Source: Phenylobacterium sp. | GTDB taxonomy: Bacteria > Pseudomonadota > Alphaproteobacteria > Caulobacterales > Caulobacteraceae | DNA length: 5,012 nt | Reading direction: 5' to 3' | NCBI GenBank assembly: GCA_028291285.1 | Contig: JAQGIJ010000328.1 | Span: 1-5,012, forward strand | Part shown: positions 4,850-5,012 of the stretch, piece by piece | How the letters are laid out: each line of letters begins with the position of its first letter | Position numbering within the stretch: the stretch's first letter is position 1 | Position numbers and translations under genes: made by a program | The notes under the pieces: generated by a model | What the model saw: only the letters and a program-made list of their open reading frames with translations | Databases searched by the model: none | Told to the model about the DNA's origin: nothing

Positions 4850-5012
4850 TCAAACGCCGTCCCGGCGCGTTTGCGCCACCAGCCGGTCGATCAGGAAGCG
4901 TCCTGCGGGACCTGGCGGCGAGTCCGAGCGGTAGATGGCCTGCAGGGGGTAATCGCCACCTGGCGCGTCGGGCATGTCGAGCCGAACGAGGCGGCCCGCC
5001 TGAAGGTCCTCC
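4850..5012 (-). CDS. LysR-family transcriptional regulator, C-terminal end (5' part outside window)
   Basis: Reading leftward from the right edge, a frame (first whole codon 5011-5009) gives 53 residues to TGA at 4850. It reads EDLQAGRLVRLDMP, then YPLQAIYRSDSPPGPAGRFLIDRL and a polar tail. This matches the end of the LysR substrate-binding domain, where the G-x-L-V-R-L segment is followed by a strand (xxxYxxxxP) and a final helix (xxFIDxL). The DNA-binding N-terminus is off the window. It points the same way as the yceI operon, 212 bases upstream of it, rather than divergently as is more common, and could read through or act from the dyad in the gap. The effector is unknown. Confidence 0.82.
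   Translation of the reverse strand, partial: EDLQAGRLVRLDMPDAPGGDYPLQAIYRSDSPPGPAGRFLIDRLVAQTRRDGV

Overview
The window reads as ordinary chromosome of a high-GC Gram-negative bacterium. The GC-rich codon use, the periplasmic signal peptides and the gene families point to an alphaproteobacterium, possibly Caulobacterales-like; that placement is inferred from gene content and style, not from a marker gene. There are six complete genes and two partial ones at the edges. I see no RNA gene, insertion sequence, CRISPR array or prophage.

Left part (1-2139), plus strand: the C-terminal tail of an unrecognised protein (ends at 89); a 232-base spacer with overlapping inverted repeats; a carboxymuconolactone decarboxylase-family protein (322-891); a 398-base spacer; and an exported Ala/Gln-rich coiled-coil protein with a DUF4398-like N-terminal half (1290-1955). 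A perfect 10-bp hairpin follows this last gene, in the convergent gap before the next one.

Right part (2140-5012), minus strand: a single Ddn/DUF385-type nitroreductase-like gene (2140-2586), then a compact operon transcribed leftward. In transcription order the operon is a canonical exported YceI protein (4637-4023), a four-helix cytochrome b561 (3957-3382) and a second, divergent exported YceI protein (3371-2808). Upstream and on the same strand is the C-terminus of a LysR-type regulator (5012-4850). Between the regulator and the operon lies a perfect dyad, TTCGGA-GAT-TCCGAA, that fits the LysR-type T-N11-A operator pattern.

The most coherent unit is lysR / yceI / cytochrome b561 / yceI. 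The two YceI proteins are predicted to be periplasmic beta-barrel (lipocalin-like) proteins that bind isoprenoid lipids. The b561 protein is predicted to be a di-heme quinol-linked inner-membrane electron carrier. Together they suggest a membrane quinone or isoprenoid redox or stress module. YceI-b561 pairing is known in other bacteria (yceJ-yceI in E. coli), so this is a variant of a known arrangement rather than a wholly new system. The less expected details are the LysR-type dyad, a long hairpin between the first two operon genes, and competing inverted repeats upstream of the CMD gene.
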